NCBI RefSeq assembly: GCF_018555435.2
Contig: NZ_JAFEJT020000019.1
Location: 1 to 50,056, forward strand
Direction of reading: 5' to 3'
DNA from: Bifidobacterium amazonense
GTDB lineage: Bacteria; Actinomycetota; Actinomycetes; Actinomycetales; Bifidobacteriaceae
DNA length: 50,056 nt
The notes beneath the pieces are model-generated. The model saw only the letters and a program-made list of their open reading frames with translations. It was not told where the DNA came from and searched no databases. The number at the start of each line of letters is the position of its first letter. Position 1 is the stretch's first letter. Shown here piece after piece: positions 7,196 through 15,136 of this stretch. The translations under genes and the position numbers were made by a program.

Positions 7196-8563
7196 ATGGC
7201 AGCACTTACCGCCAGCGAGATCCGCGCCCGCGTCGAGGGCGATTGGAACCGCATCGTCGAACTGCTCAGCCGCAAGGTCGCGCTCAGATCCGTCTCGGCC
7301 GAGGGCATCACCGGCGAGCATATGAGGCGCTCGGCCGAATTCGTGGCCGAGGAGCTCAGCAAGGTCGGCGTGGACGCGAAGGTCGTCCAGTCGCACAACC
7401 CGGACGGCACGCCGGGAGCGTGGGAGGTCATCGGCTCGCGCATCGTCGACCCGAACGCGCCCACCGTGCTGCTGTACGCGCACCACGACGTCCAACCCGT
7501 GCCGGACCCGGCCGAATGGGACACCGACCCGTTCGTCGCCACCACCGTGGGCGACCGTCTGTACGGCCGCGGCTCGGCCGACGACGGCGGCGGCATCGCC
7601 ATCCACTCCGGCGCGCTCAAGGCGCTGGGCGACGACCTCAAGGTCAATATCAAGGTGTTCATCGAAGGCGAGGAGGAGATGGGCTCGCCCAGCTTCATCC
7701 CGTTCATCGAGGAGCATGCTGCCGAATTCGAGTCCGACGTGATCGTCGTCGCCGACTCGGGCAACTGGGCGGCCGACATCCCGTCCCTGACCACGTCGCT
7801 GCGCGGCAACACGACCGTCGACGTGACCGTGCGCGCGCTCACGCATCCGGTGCACTCCGGCCAGTACGGCGGCCCGATCCTCGACGCGAACACGCTCGCC
7901 GCGATGCTCATCGCCTCGCTCTACGACGGCAACGGCGACATCGCCGTGCCCGGCATCGCCGCGGACGAGCCGGTCGGCGGACTCCAGCGAGACGTCGACG
8001 AGGCCGGCGTGCGCGCCGACGCGGGCATCGTCGACGGCTACCGTCTCGCCGGCACCGGCTCGCTCGCCGCACGACTGTGGACCAAGCCGAGCCTGACCGT
8101 GATCGGCTTCGACGCGCACCCGGTCGACGGCTCGTTCAACGTGATCAGCCCGGCCGCGCGCTTCCGCCTGTCCCTGCGCACCGCACCGAGCCAGCGTCCG
8201 GAGGAGGCGCAGGCCGCGCTCGCCGACTTCCTGCGCGCGCACGCCCCGTTCGGCGCCGAGGTGACGGTCGAGCCCGGCGACAACGGCATGGGCTGGGCGA
8301 TGGATCCGAACGCGGAGGCCACCAAGGACGCGCTCGAGGCGATGGAGGAGGCGTTCGGCGTCGCCCCGATCAACCAGGGCCAGGGCGGCTCCATCCCATT
8401 CATCCCCGAACTGCAGCGCATCTTCCCCGACGCGCAGGTGCTGGTGACCGGCCCGGAGGATCCGAAGGCCAACGCGCACAGCCCGAACGAGTCCATCTCG
8501 CTGCCCGGCCTGCGCGACAACGTGATCACCGAGGCGCTGCTGCTCGCCAAGCTCGGCCGGTAG
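7196..8563 (+). CDS. M20 family dipeptidase
   Basis: The 455-residue cytoplasmic metallopeptidase probably cleaves dipeptides or acylated amino acids. The zinc-site motifs are in order: LLYAHHDVQPV (first His), LYGRGSADDGGG (bridging Asp), EGEEEMGSPS (catalytic Glu-Glu), a later VVADSG Asp, and HSPNES near the C-terminus (last His). A dimerisation lid lies between the two halves of the catalytic domain. The start is ATG 7196, 8 bases after AAGGAG; the frame is open much further upstream, but only over the shadow of DUF3043. It is monocistronic. The exact substrate cannot be read from the sequence. Confidence 0.9.
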   Translation: MAALTASEIRARVEGDWNRIVELLSRKVALRSVSAEGITGEHMRRSAEFVAEELSKVGVDAKVVQSHNPDGTPGAWEVIGSRIVDPNAPTVLLYAHHDVQPVPDPAEWDTDPFVATTVGDRLYGRGSADDGGGIAIHSGALKALGDDLKVNIKVFIEGEEEMGSPSFIPFIEEHAAEFESDVIVVADSGNWAADIPSLTTSLRGNTTVDVTVRALTHPVHSGQYGGPILDANTLAAMLIASLYDGNGDIAVPGIAADEPVGGLQRDVDEAGVRADAGIVDGYRLAGTGSLAARLWTKPSLTVIGFDAHPVDGSFNVISPAARFRLSLRTAPSQRPEEAQAALADFLRAHAPFGAEVTVEPGDNGMGWAMDPNAEATKDALEAMEEAFGVAPINQGQGGSIPFIPELQRIFPDAQVLVTGPEDPKANAHSPNESISLPGLRDNVITEALLLAKLGR

Positions 8564-8569
8564 CGCCCT

Positions 8570-8604
8570 GCGTCCCGTCGGCCGTCGGATGGTCGACGGG
8601 ACGC
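8570..8604. terminator. Bidirectional hairpin between M20 peptidase and response regulator
   Basis: GCGTCCCGTCG (8570-8580) pairs with CGACGGGACGC (8594-8604). It sits between two convergent genes and touches the regulator's stop codon. U-tracts are absent. Confidence 0.55.
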
Positions 8605-9254
8605 TAATCGACGTAGCGCCCGTACATGGCGGCGATCTGGCGGGCGCTCTTGTAGCCGAGCTTGTCCATCACGTGCTGCAGGTGCTTGCGCACGGTGCCC
8701 TCGGTCATGCCGAGCCGTTCGGCGATCTCGTCGTTGAGCATGCCCTCGGCGCACAGGTCGGCGACCTCCTGCTCGCGCGGCGTAAGCGGAATACGGTTGT
8801 CCGCCTCGTGCCGCACGCGGATGTACGCCGCTCGGGGCGCGTCGAAGCCGGGCATCACGCCGCCGGAGGCCACCAGTTCGATCGCGTCGCCGATCTGGTT
8901 GAGCTGCGCCTTGGACACAAGCCCCTGCGCGCCGGCGTGGTGCATGGCATCCGTGTAACGTTCGAGCGGGAAGCTCGTCATGCCCAGCATGGCGAGCTTT
9001 TTGCTTTTCAAGCGGATGCGCCGGCACACTTCCGGCCCCTGCAACCCCTGCAGCGACATGTCGGCGATGAGCAGCGCTGGCGCGGGCCTCGCGTCGGTGC
9101 AGTATTCGATCGCGTCGCGTCCGTCCGCGCCGGTCCACGTGACCTGTGCGGACGGCAGACGTTCGGCGACGATCCGCCGCATGGCGTCGATGGTGAGGAA
9201 GTCGTTGTCAAGAATCGCGACGAGCGGCCGCCGGTCGTCAGTGATGCTGGTCAT
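8604..9254 (-). CDS. LuxR/NarL-type response regulator
   Basis: The 216-residue protein has an N-terminal receiver domain: acidic DND in VAILDNDF, the phospho-acceptor Asp in LLIADMSLQG, Thr in LGMTSF and Lys in LVSKAQ. These are the residues needed for phosphorylation. The C-terminal LuxR helix-turn-helix (about 150-212) includes LTPREQEVADLCAEG and GMTEGTVRKHLQHVMDKLG. The start is ATG 9254, 8 bases after the kinase stop, so it is co-expressed with the kinase and the peptide gene. Candidate targets are the repeated sites at 10736-10783 and 11947-11965, by position only. Confidence 0.92.
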   Translation of the reverse strand: MTSITDDRRPLVAILDNDFLTIDAMRRIVAERLPSAQVTWTGADGRDAIEYCTDARPAPALLIADMSLQGLQGPEVCRRIRLKSKKLAMLGMTSFPLERYTDAMHHAGAQGLVSKAQLNQIGDAIELVASGGVMPGFDAPRAAYIRVRHEADNRIPLTPREQEVADLCAEGMLNDEIAERLGMTEGTVRKHLQHVMDKLGYKSARQIAAMYGRYVD

Positions 9255-9262
9255 GTCCACTA

Positions 9263-10513
9263 TTATCGTCCGCCGTCGCCCGTGTCCGCCGCCACGTTCG
9301 GGCGTGCGGGCAGGAACGCGTAGCATTCCCACTGTCCGTCGTCGATGCCGGCGCTGAACTTGCCGCCGCGGCGCAGGACCTGCCCTCGGTAGAAGTCGAG
9401 CCCGTGCCCGCCGGGAAGCGTGACCTGCGCGGCGTTCGGGCGCATGTCGTTGACGGCGATGATCTGCATGCCGTCCGCGCCGACGCTTACGGACAGCTGG
9501 TAGTCGCCGTTCTCGAGCCCGTGGCGGATGACGTTGCTGTGCAGTTCGTGCACCAGTTCGCAGGCGAGCTCGCGGTCGCGCCGTGACGGTGTGGCGGCGT
9601 CGGCGTCGACGTGCAGCGTGCTTGTTCCGTGGAAGCCGAGCGTGCGCAGGCTTTGTTCGCCCTGCGTGACGATCTGCGCGAGACGCTGGAAGTACGAGGT
9701 GTCTGCTTGGCCCGCCGCGTGCGTCTCGTGCGCGTCGTCGAGCGCGTTGATGATGCGGTGCGTCGCGTTGAGCGCGCTGACGGCGGCGTCGTTGATCTGC
9801 GCCCATTCCTGCGGCGTGGCGGACGCGTCGCCGTCGAGATGCCGCTGCGCGACGCGCGCGATGAACGAGACGTCGCCGGAGACGGCGTCGTGGATGCTGC
9901 GTGCGATGCGGGCGTCATGCTCCAGACGTGCGGCCTTCGCCTGCGCGGCTTCGGCGAGGCGTTTCGTCTCGAACCGGTCCTCGCGCCAGCGCAGCGAGCG
10001 GCCGAGCAGCGCCATGAGCGCGTACATGGCGATGATGGCGGCTATCTCCCGTGCGACGATCGCCGACGTGTGCGCGAACGTCACCTCGCACAGCAGCAGC
10101 GCGGAACATGCGGCGACGATGCCGATGGTGGCGCGGTCGGTGGAATGGTAGGCGAGCAGGGCGATGGCCATCATCATGCCGTAGAAGTCCCATGACGTGG
10201 GGGTGCTGAACGTGGCCACGATGATCGGGTCCATGACGATCAGCAGGATGCCGCACGGCACGGGGAACGCGGCGGCGAGTAGGATGCATGCGACGAGCAC
10301 GACGGCGACGCAGGCTGCGAACGCGCTTTCGGGGACTTCGATGAAGAAGTCCCACACCGTGAACGCGGCGATGATAAGGCTGACCGCCGCACAGACACGG
10401 GAGTAGCGCGGCGTGCGCAGACCGGCCGACAGTTGGCGCAGTGTCGGCCGCACGTGAGTCGCCGCGGGCGTGGACGCGGATGCGACGGCGTCGTCATCGC
10501 TCGGGTCTCTCAT
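9263..10513 (-). CDS. NarL-type sensor histidine kinase with multi-helix membrane sensor
   Basis: This protein of 416 residues has an N-terminal region with about six hydrophobic segments (residues 35-170) and no large extracellular domain, an arrangement common in peptide sensors. It continues with a HisKA_3 region with the phospho-acceptor His in IARSIHDAVSGDVS, then a HATPase domain with an N-box (ELVHELHSNVIRHG) and a G-box (GGHGLDFYRG). The start at ATG 10513 is preferred over ATG 10525: it overlaps the TGA of the upstream peptide gene as ATGA, the usual mark of translational coupling. It is followed 8 bases later by its regulator. Confidence 0.88.
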   Translation of the reverse strand: MRDPSDDDAVASASTPAATHVRPTLRQLSAGLRTPRYSRVCAAVSLIIAAFTVWDFFIEVPESAFAACVAVVLVACILLAAAFPVPCGILLIVMDPIIVATFSTPTSWDFYGMMMAIALLAYHSTDRATIGIVAACSALLLCEVTFAHTSAIVAREIAAIIAMYALMALLGRSLRWREDRFETKRLAEAAQAKAARLEHDARIARSIHDAVSGDVSFIARVAQRHLDGDASATPQEWAQINDAAVSALNATHRIINALDDAHETHAAGQADTSYFQRLAQIVTQGEQSLRTLGFHGTSTLHVDADAATPSRRDRELACELVHELHSNVIRHGLENGDYQLSVSVGADGMQIIAVNDMRPNAAQVTLPGGHGLDFYRGQVLRRGGKFSAGIDDGQWECYAFLPARPNVAADTGDGGR

Positions 10514-10662
10514 CGGCACAGCCATTTCAGGATCGGCGGACAGTGGATGACCGCGGCCGAGGCGTACTGCGGCTCCGTCGCGGCCGTCGTTCCGGAGCGG
10601 AGTGCGTCAGGGATCGGAGCGCACCATAGTGCAACCGTTAGCAGTGAGGCTATGATCTTCAT
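10510..10662 (-). CDS. Small secreted-type peptide, candidate signal or bacteriocin precursor
   Basis: The 50-residue ORF begins at ATG 10662 with GAGGAG 5 bases upstream and ends in an ATGA overlap with the histidine kinase. A short charged N-terminus and hydrophobic run (KIIASLLTVALWCAPIP, 2-18) look like a signal segment. ASA at 34-36 could be a signal-peptidase site, which would release a tail ending HCPPILKWLCR with Cys41 and Cys49. Those cysteines could close a 9-residue ring. A third Cys (14) is in the hydrophobic part. Its place upstream of a polytopic kinase resembles pheromone operons. The gene call is well supported; processing and role are inference. Confidence 0.6.
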   Translation of the reverse strand: MKIIASLLTVALWCAPIPDALRSGTTAATEPQYASAAVIHCPPILKWLCR

Positions 10663-10735
10663 CCCAGCTCCTCTATTGTGCGGAAAACCGTTGACTACCA
10701 TCGTAACGTTCATGTGGACATGTTCCGGATCATTG

Positions 10736-10827
10736 AAAAACTTCACAAAATGGGAAGATTTCGAAAAAAGTTCACAAAATGGGTAGTGTGTTGCGATTGT
10801 ATGTTTTTTGGGTTGGTTTATAATTAA
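10736..10827 (+). promoter_or_regulatory. Promoter with tandem operator-like repeats, copy A
   Basis: Two 19-base direct repeats differing at one base (AAAAACTTCACAAAATGGG at 10736-10754; the G variant at 10765-10783) start 29 bases apart. Downstream, TATAAT (10819-10824) is a consensus -10 with TTGTAT (10797-10802) at a 16-base spacing. Bases 10763-10827 recur at 11946-12010 before the second lipoprotein. The repeats would suit a regulator, possibly the adjacent LuxR-type protein. The remaining leader to 11103 is AT-rich and shows no gene. Confidence 0.6.
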
Positions 10828-11103
10828 TTATTGGAGACTCACAAAGTCAAAGATAAATTCATCGATGAATAATTTTCTATTCGAATTTCCGATATTCAAC
10901 AGAGAATCGAGAAAATCATGAACGTGACCGTTCGCTCTATGATCAAGCCATGTATCGCCGCAACCATAAGTGCAGGATGGGACACATGTCGAATGGCATC
11001 AGGCATCCGAAAAAGCTGATTGTCTTTCTCAGGCATATGGCACGGGTACCGGTACTCATTACGATTTTGTAGAGTATTACACCTTGTAGTGAGGGGTGGT
11101 CTC

Positions 11104-11844
11104 ATGTGGAAGAACGCATCGGTGGCGTGTTCAAGGGTTTTGAACACTGTGATATTGACTGTTATTATATTTGCCGGATTGGCGGCCTGTTCGCATGGGA
11201 CCACGCACGTAAATCAGGATGCGTCGTCTTCGGAGGCGTCGGGCGGCGAGAAGATCGCTTCATCCATGAGCGAATATATCGATATACTATTGGATAGTGA
11301 TGACTCCGCTTCCGCTTCGATGAAAATATCCGATTCACAGCGTCGGATACTTGAACGAGCTCGTGATTCGGGTGAAATATCAAGATCCGATTATGAACAA
11401 TCGTGGGCAGATTATAAGAACTGCCTTGTGGACAGAGGCTGGTCCGAACCTCCGCTGTTGCGTTTCCGCAACGGCATCATCGATCATACGGGATATGATG
11501 CGACGGATCTTTCCGAAGCTCAGGTAAAGCGGCTGGATGGTGACCTTATGGAATGCACCAACTTGTATACAAGGGATGTCGCAACGGTGTACGGGTGGCA
11601 GATAGGCAATGTTTCCTTGCTGCAGGATGGCGATGCGGCTGTAGTGGACTGTCTGCACCGTGAGCATCTTGTCGATTCCGCGTATGATCTCGCACAATAT
11701 CGAGACGATTTTGAGAGACAATGGCAAGGAGAAAAAACCGAGCTTGATTTCTCTGATGCCGGCGTGCGTGGATGCCTCGCGGCCAATGGTCGAAGTTCAG
11801 TGGGTGATAATGGCAGTGATGCGACATGGCGTCCCCTTGGTTGA
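11104..11844 (+). CDS. Four-cysteine lipoprotein, paralogue 1
   Basis: This 246-residue protein has a lipoprotein signal peptide (hydrophobic VLNTVILTVIIFAG, lipobox LAAC), so it should be anchored on the outside of the membrane. A Ser-rich linker leads to a soluble domain with SRSDYEQSWADYKNCL and three further cysteines (MEC, VDCLHRE, GCLAANG). The same four Cys positions and the DYExxW helix recur in the gene at 12212, so the pair are paralogues. The start is ATG 11104 with GAGGGG upstream; the frame opens earlier but lacks a signal there. The family was not recognised. It may be a ligand-binding, immunity or accessory signalling protein. Confidence 0.75.
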   Translation: MWKNASVACSRVLNTVILTVIIFAGLAACSHGTTHVNQDASSSEASGGEKIASSMSEYIDILLDSDDSASASMKISDSQRRILERARDSGEISRSDYEQSWADYKNCLVDRGWSEPPLLRFRNGIIDHTGYDATDLSEAQVKRLDGDLMECTNLYTRDVATVYGWQIGNVSLLQDGDAAVVDCLHREHLVDSAYDLAQYRDDFERQWQGEKTELDFSDAGVRGCLAANGRSSVGDNGSDATWRPLG

Positions 11845-11945
11845 TATGACCATTGATTTGGTCTCGAACCTTCTATGAACGTTCAAGGATGTAAAACAAG
11901 GTGTCTGGAGATGGATAAATCCCGCAAGCGGTGCTGAGTATTGCT

Positions 11946-12010
11946 GAAAAAGTTCACAAAATGGGTAGTGTGTTGCGATTGTATGTTTTTTTGGGTTGGT
12001 TTATAATTAA
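11946..12010 (+). repeat. Promoter repeat, copy B
   Basis: This is a near-identical copy of 10763-10827, differing only by single-base length changes in an A-run and a T-run. It includes one AAAAAGTTCACAAAATGGG unit (11947-11965) and TATAAT at 12002-12007. The bases after it, GGAGACCC and a GTGAATAGTTTCT stretch, also resemble copy A with more divergence. The unit promoter plus lipoprotein was evidently tandemly duplicated. The rest of 11845-12211 holds no gene. Confidence 0.8.
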
Positions 12011-12211
12011 ATAACTGGAGACCCATATGGTCAGAAGGTGCATTCATTGGTGAATAGTTTCTACAGGAACGTATTGTTACGTCCGGCAAGATAGCGAGTC
12101 CAACTTTGACGAAGATTTTGCTCAGGCCTGTGAAGGATGTTCGGCTCGTAAGAGTGGGAATGCTTACATTCTTGCCGGTGATTTTGCTTATATCAGCAGG
12201 AGATGATCGAC

Positions 12212-12958
12212 ATGTCGGACGTGTATTCAGGTAAGTGGCCGGCCAGAGGTCCGCTGTGGTTGAAACGTGTTTTCTGCTGCGTTGCATCGGTCTGTCTCGC
12301 GATGTCGCTTGCCGGATGTACGTCCGGCGTGAAACAGGTTGAAACCGAGGCCGATGATGAGGAAGGGGTTCAGAGCGAGAGGATCGCGTCGTCGCTTGAA
12401 GCCCAGATCGATCGGCTGCTGAAGCTGAGCCGGAATGATTCATCGTATGACGCTTTTCAGCGTGAGGCGCTGGAGCGTGCGAAGGAGACCGGCAGGGTGT
12501 CCGATGTGGATTATGAGAAGGCGTGGTCGAACGTGAAGCAGTGCCTGTATGACTTGGGGTACAAGGAGGTTCTGCTGATCAAGTATCCCAATGGCGTGTA
12601 TCGTATGGCGAATGTTGGGCCGAGCGATGTCAAGGTGACTTCGCAGATGTTGGATAAATGGCGTGAGGATAAAGCCGACTGCATGTTTGAGAACGTCGTC
12701 GACGTGGACGGCATCTATCGGCTTCAGACGGCGAACCCGTCGCTGTACGGCAACCGGTACGAGGCCGTTGCGGACTGTCTTCGGCGTGCCGAAGTGGTGT
12801 CCAAGGATTACACCGCGGCCAGGTTCCAGGAGGATGAGGACAAAGGCGACTACGGTTTCGACGTTTCCGATCCGGAGGCGGCGGGATGTCTTGCCTCTAA
12901 CCATTCCAGCGTGGATGGCATGTACGGATCGGATACGGTCATGCACCCATTCGGCTGA
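12212..12958 (+). CDS. Four-cysteine lipoprotein, paralogue 2
   Basis: The 248-residue lipoprotein has a basic N-terminus, a hydrophobic core (VFCCVASVCLAMS) and lipobox LAGC. The mature part has an acidic linker (ETEADDEEG), then SDVDYEKAWSNVKQCL, KADCMFE, ADCLRRA and GCLASNH, aligning with paralogue 1 at all four cysteines, and it ends in VMHPFG. ATG 12212 is chosen because AGGAG lies 9 bases upstream, while ATG 12203 abuts it. Four fixed cysteines suggest two disulphide bonds outside the cell. No known domain was recognised. Confidence 0.75.
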   Translation: MSDVYSGKWPARGPLWLKRVFCCVASVCLAMSLAGCTSGVKQVETEADDEEGVQSERIASSLEAQIDRLLKLSRNDSSYDAFQREALERAKETGRVSDVDYEKAWSNVKQCLYDLGYKEVLLIKYPNGVYRMANVGPSDVKVTSQMLDKWREDKADCMFENVVDVDGIYRLQTANPSLYGNRYEAVADCLRRAEVVSKDYTAARFQEDEDKGDYGFDVSDPEAAGCLASNHSSVDGMYGSDTVMHPFG

Positions 12959-13017
12959 TGTTGCGGGAATCGTTGAGCAAGGTTCGCTCGGTGCCGGTGT
13001 GAGAAAGGATCGGGATA

Positions 13018-13205
13018 ATGGGCAGGTTTTGTCGGATTGTGGAAGTTGCATTCCCATGCGTGGTGTTTTGTTGTGTACCTGGATGTGCTTCTGATGATGC
13101 TGGCAGTATCCCGATATCGGATTATGAGGCTGCGAGGCCGCGAACAACGCTTTGACCGTATTTGACGACGATCCGGAAAGCATGATCGAACATCCCTTTG
13201 GATAA
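13018..13205 (+). pseudogene. Remnant of a third lipoprotein paralogue
   Basis: An ORF of 45 residues (13018-13155) has a ribosome site (AAAGGA) and a lipobox-like VPGC. Then ISDYEAA matches the C-terminal VSDPEAA of paralogue 2. A shift of frame there continues as GCEAANN and ends EHPFG at 13205, matching GCLASNH and MHPFG of paralogue 2. The whole central domain is missing. It therefore looks like an internally deleted and frameshifted copy; the short ORF could still be translated as a lipopeptide. From 13206 to 13409 no gene is seen. Confidence 0.65.
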
Positions 13206-13409
13206 TATATGATACGCATGTTCCGCAATATGATTCGGATATTTTCATGGCAGTCGATGGGGAAGCGGCATGATATGGATGTGAAATAAACCAGCGATGC
13301 ATCGGTATTGTCGTATGCGCAACACGCTTATATGGTGATTTGACATTACGACCATATTATGCAACCGTTGTCAGTAGCAAGTTGCGGGGAAGACCGAAGG
13401 TGGTTCCGT

Positions 13410-14483
13410 ATGAAGGGCAAGTCAGGGAAAGACCAGGGCGTCCGGCGCAGGGGGAGCGCGGCACTCGCGTGGCTGCTGCTCGCCGTCATCGTGGCGGCGT
13501 CCGGAGCGGTGGGCGCATGCGCGCTATGGATGCCCGACCGGCCCCCCGAACTGCTCGGCGCGGCCAAGGAGGTGACCAGCGCGCCGGTCAACGTGCAGCA
13601 GTACGCCGGCTCCCAACAGGTCACCGTCGTCCCCACCATCTCCGCCACGCGCGACCTGATCGGCAACGCCACCGGCACCGTCACCGGCGACTGGTCGGGC
13701 GACGGCCTGACCTCCGGGCGCACCGCCATGAAAGTCAACGACCGCTACATCGTCGCGCTCAACACCTCCACCCCGCTCTACCGCAACCTCGCCACCGGCG
13801 ACCGGGGCGACGACGTGCTCGCCCTCAACGACGAACTCAACCGGCTCGGCTACAACTCCGTGCCCGGCTCGAACATCTTCTGGTGGGCCACCTCCGACGG
13901 CCTGCGCCAGCTCATGAACGACAACGGCAACAACTCCGACGGCACGCTCAGCCTCTCCGACATCCTCTGGATCCCCGCCGCATCCGTACGCGTCGGCTCA
14001 TGGACCGCCATCGAAGGCACCAGTGTGCAGGCCGGCGCGTCCGTCGGCCAGATCCCCGGCACGCTCACACAGCTCGCCATCAAAAACGGGCAACCTTCCG
14101 AACAGGACCGCACCATCACCATCCTCGGCCAAAGCACCACGCTGCCGGCCGGACAGACCAGCATCACCGACGCCGCATTCTGCGACCAGGTCGCCGCGAC
14201 CGACGACTACCGCAGCATGGACGCCGGCACGCTCGCCGCCGGCATCGGCGCAACCGTCACGCTCGGCGAACCCATACAGGTCCTGCGCGTGCCCGCCGCA
14301 GCGGTATTCGGCGCCGACGGCACGCAAGGCTGCATCGCCACCACGGACGGCACCGATGTGAAGGTCTCCATCGTCGGCTCCGAACTCGGCGCCAGCCTGG
14401 TGCAGCCGGCCGACGGGTCGGACGTCTCCGCCATCACCGGCGTCATGCTCGGCAAGGGCCTTTCCGGAAGGCAATGCCGATGA
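13410..14483 (+). CDS. ABC exporter membrane-fusion-type protein with peptidoglycan-binding-like motif
   Basis: A protein of 357 residues with one N-terminal membrane helix (about 17-38, ALAWLLLAVIVAASGAVGA) and a large extracytoplasmic part. The segment GDRGDDVLALNDELNRLGY resembles the PG_binding_1 motif often built into actinobacterial MacA/HlyD-like proteins, and the repeated beta-rich stretches fit a periplasmic-adaptor fold. The start ATG 13410 follows GAAGG at 8 bases. The stop overlaps the ATPase start, so genes 13410-16218 form one operon. It probably couples the exporter to the cell wall; cargo is unknown. Confidence 0.75.
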   Translation: MKGKSGKDQGVRRRGSAALAWLLLAVIVAASGAVGACALWMPDRPPELLGAAKEVTSAPVNVQQYAGSQQVTVVPTISATRDLIGNATGTVTGDWSGDGLTSGRTAMKVNDRYIVALNTSTPLYRNLATGDRGDDVLALNDELNRLGYNSVPGSNIFWWATSDGLRQLMNDNGNNSDGTLSLSDILWIPAASVRVGSWTAIEGTSVQAGASVGQIPGTLTQLAIKNGQPSEQDRTITILGQSTTLPAGQTSITDAAFCDQVAATDDYRSMDAGTLAAGIGATVTLGEPIQVLRVPAAAVFGADGTQGCIATTDGTDVKVSIVGSELGASLVQPADGSDVSAITGVMLGKGLSGRQCR

Positions 14484-15136
14484 CGGCCCCCGCATGCGTC
14501 GTCACGCACGATCTGGCCCACCGGTTCCCCGGCACTGACGTATTGTTCGAGCATCTCGACTTCGCCGCCGAACCCGGACAGACCATCGCCGTATGCGGGC
14601 CGAGCGGCTGCGGCAAATCCACGCTGCTGTCCATCCTCGCCGGCTGGGAGAAACCGTATCACGGCAGCGTCGAACGCATCGGCATACGCCGCATCGGCTG
14701 GGTGTTCCAAAACCCGTACGGGGTGGCCAACCGCACCGCGCTCGACCACGTCGTCTTCCCGCTGCTCGCCAAAGGCATGCGCCGGCGCGACGCCGAAACG
14801 CAGGCGCTCGACGCAATGAACCTGTTCGACCTCGGCTACGCGGCCGATCGCCGGTTCTCCGACCTGTCCGGCGGCGAGGCGCAACGCCTCATGCTCGCCC
14901 GCGCCGTCTGCTCCCGGCCCGACCTGCTGCTCGTCGACGAGCCAACCGCACAGCTCGACACACGCACCGCCCACTCCGTCAGCCATGTACTCGGCAACCT
15001 CGCCGGGCAAGGCATGATCGTGCTCATCGCCACGCACGACCCGGACACGCGCGACACCTGCGGCCGCGTGCTCGACCTCGCCGACTACGCGCCGCGCGAA
15101 GGTGAGGACGCCGCGACGACGGGGGAACGGCCATGA
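14480..15136 (+). CDS. ABC transporter ATP-binding protein, LolD/MacB type
   Basis: 218 residues. Walker A GPSGCGKST, Q-loop VFQNPYG, signature LSGGEAQRLMLARA, Walker B LLLVDEPT and the switch His in IATHDPD are all intact. The start ATG 14480 overlaps the previous stop by 4 bases (ATG 14474 is an alternative), and its own end overlaps the permease start the same way. It energises the permease at 15133. Confidence 0.93.
   Translation: MTAPACVVTHDLAHRFPGTDVLFEHLDFAAEPGQTIAVCGPSGCGKSTLLSILAGWEKPYHGSVERIGIRRIGWVFQNPYGVANRTALDHVVFPLLAKGMRRRDAETQALDAMNLFDLGYAADRRFSDLSGGEAQRLMLARAVCSRPDLLLVDEPTAQLDTRTAHSVSHVLGNLAGQGMIVLIATHDPDTRDTCGRVLDLADYAPREGEDAATTGERP

Noticed and set aside
10896..11204. 102-residue minus-strand ORF
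   Set aside because: No ribosome site; it runs across the leader and signal peptide of lipoprotein 1 and has no conserved features.
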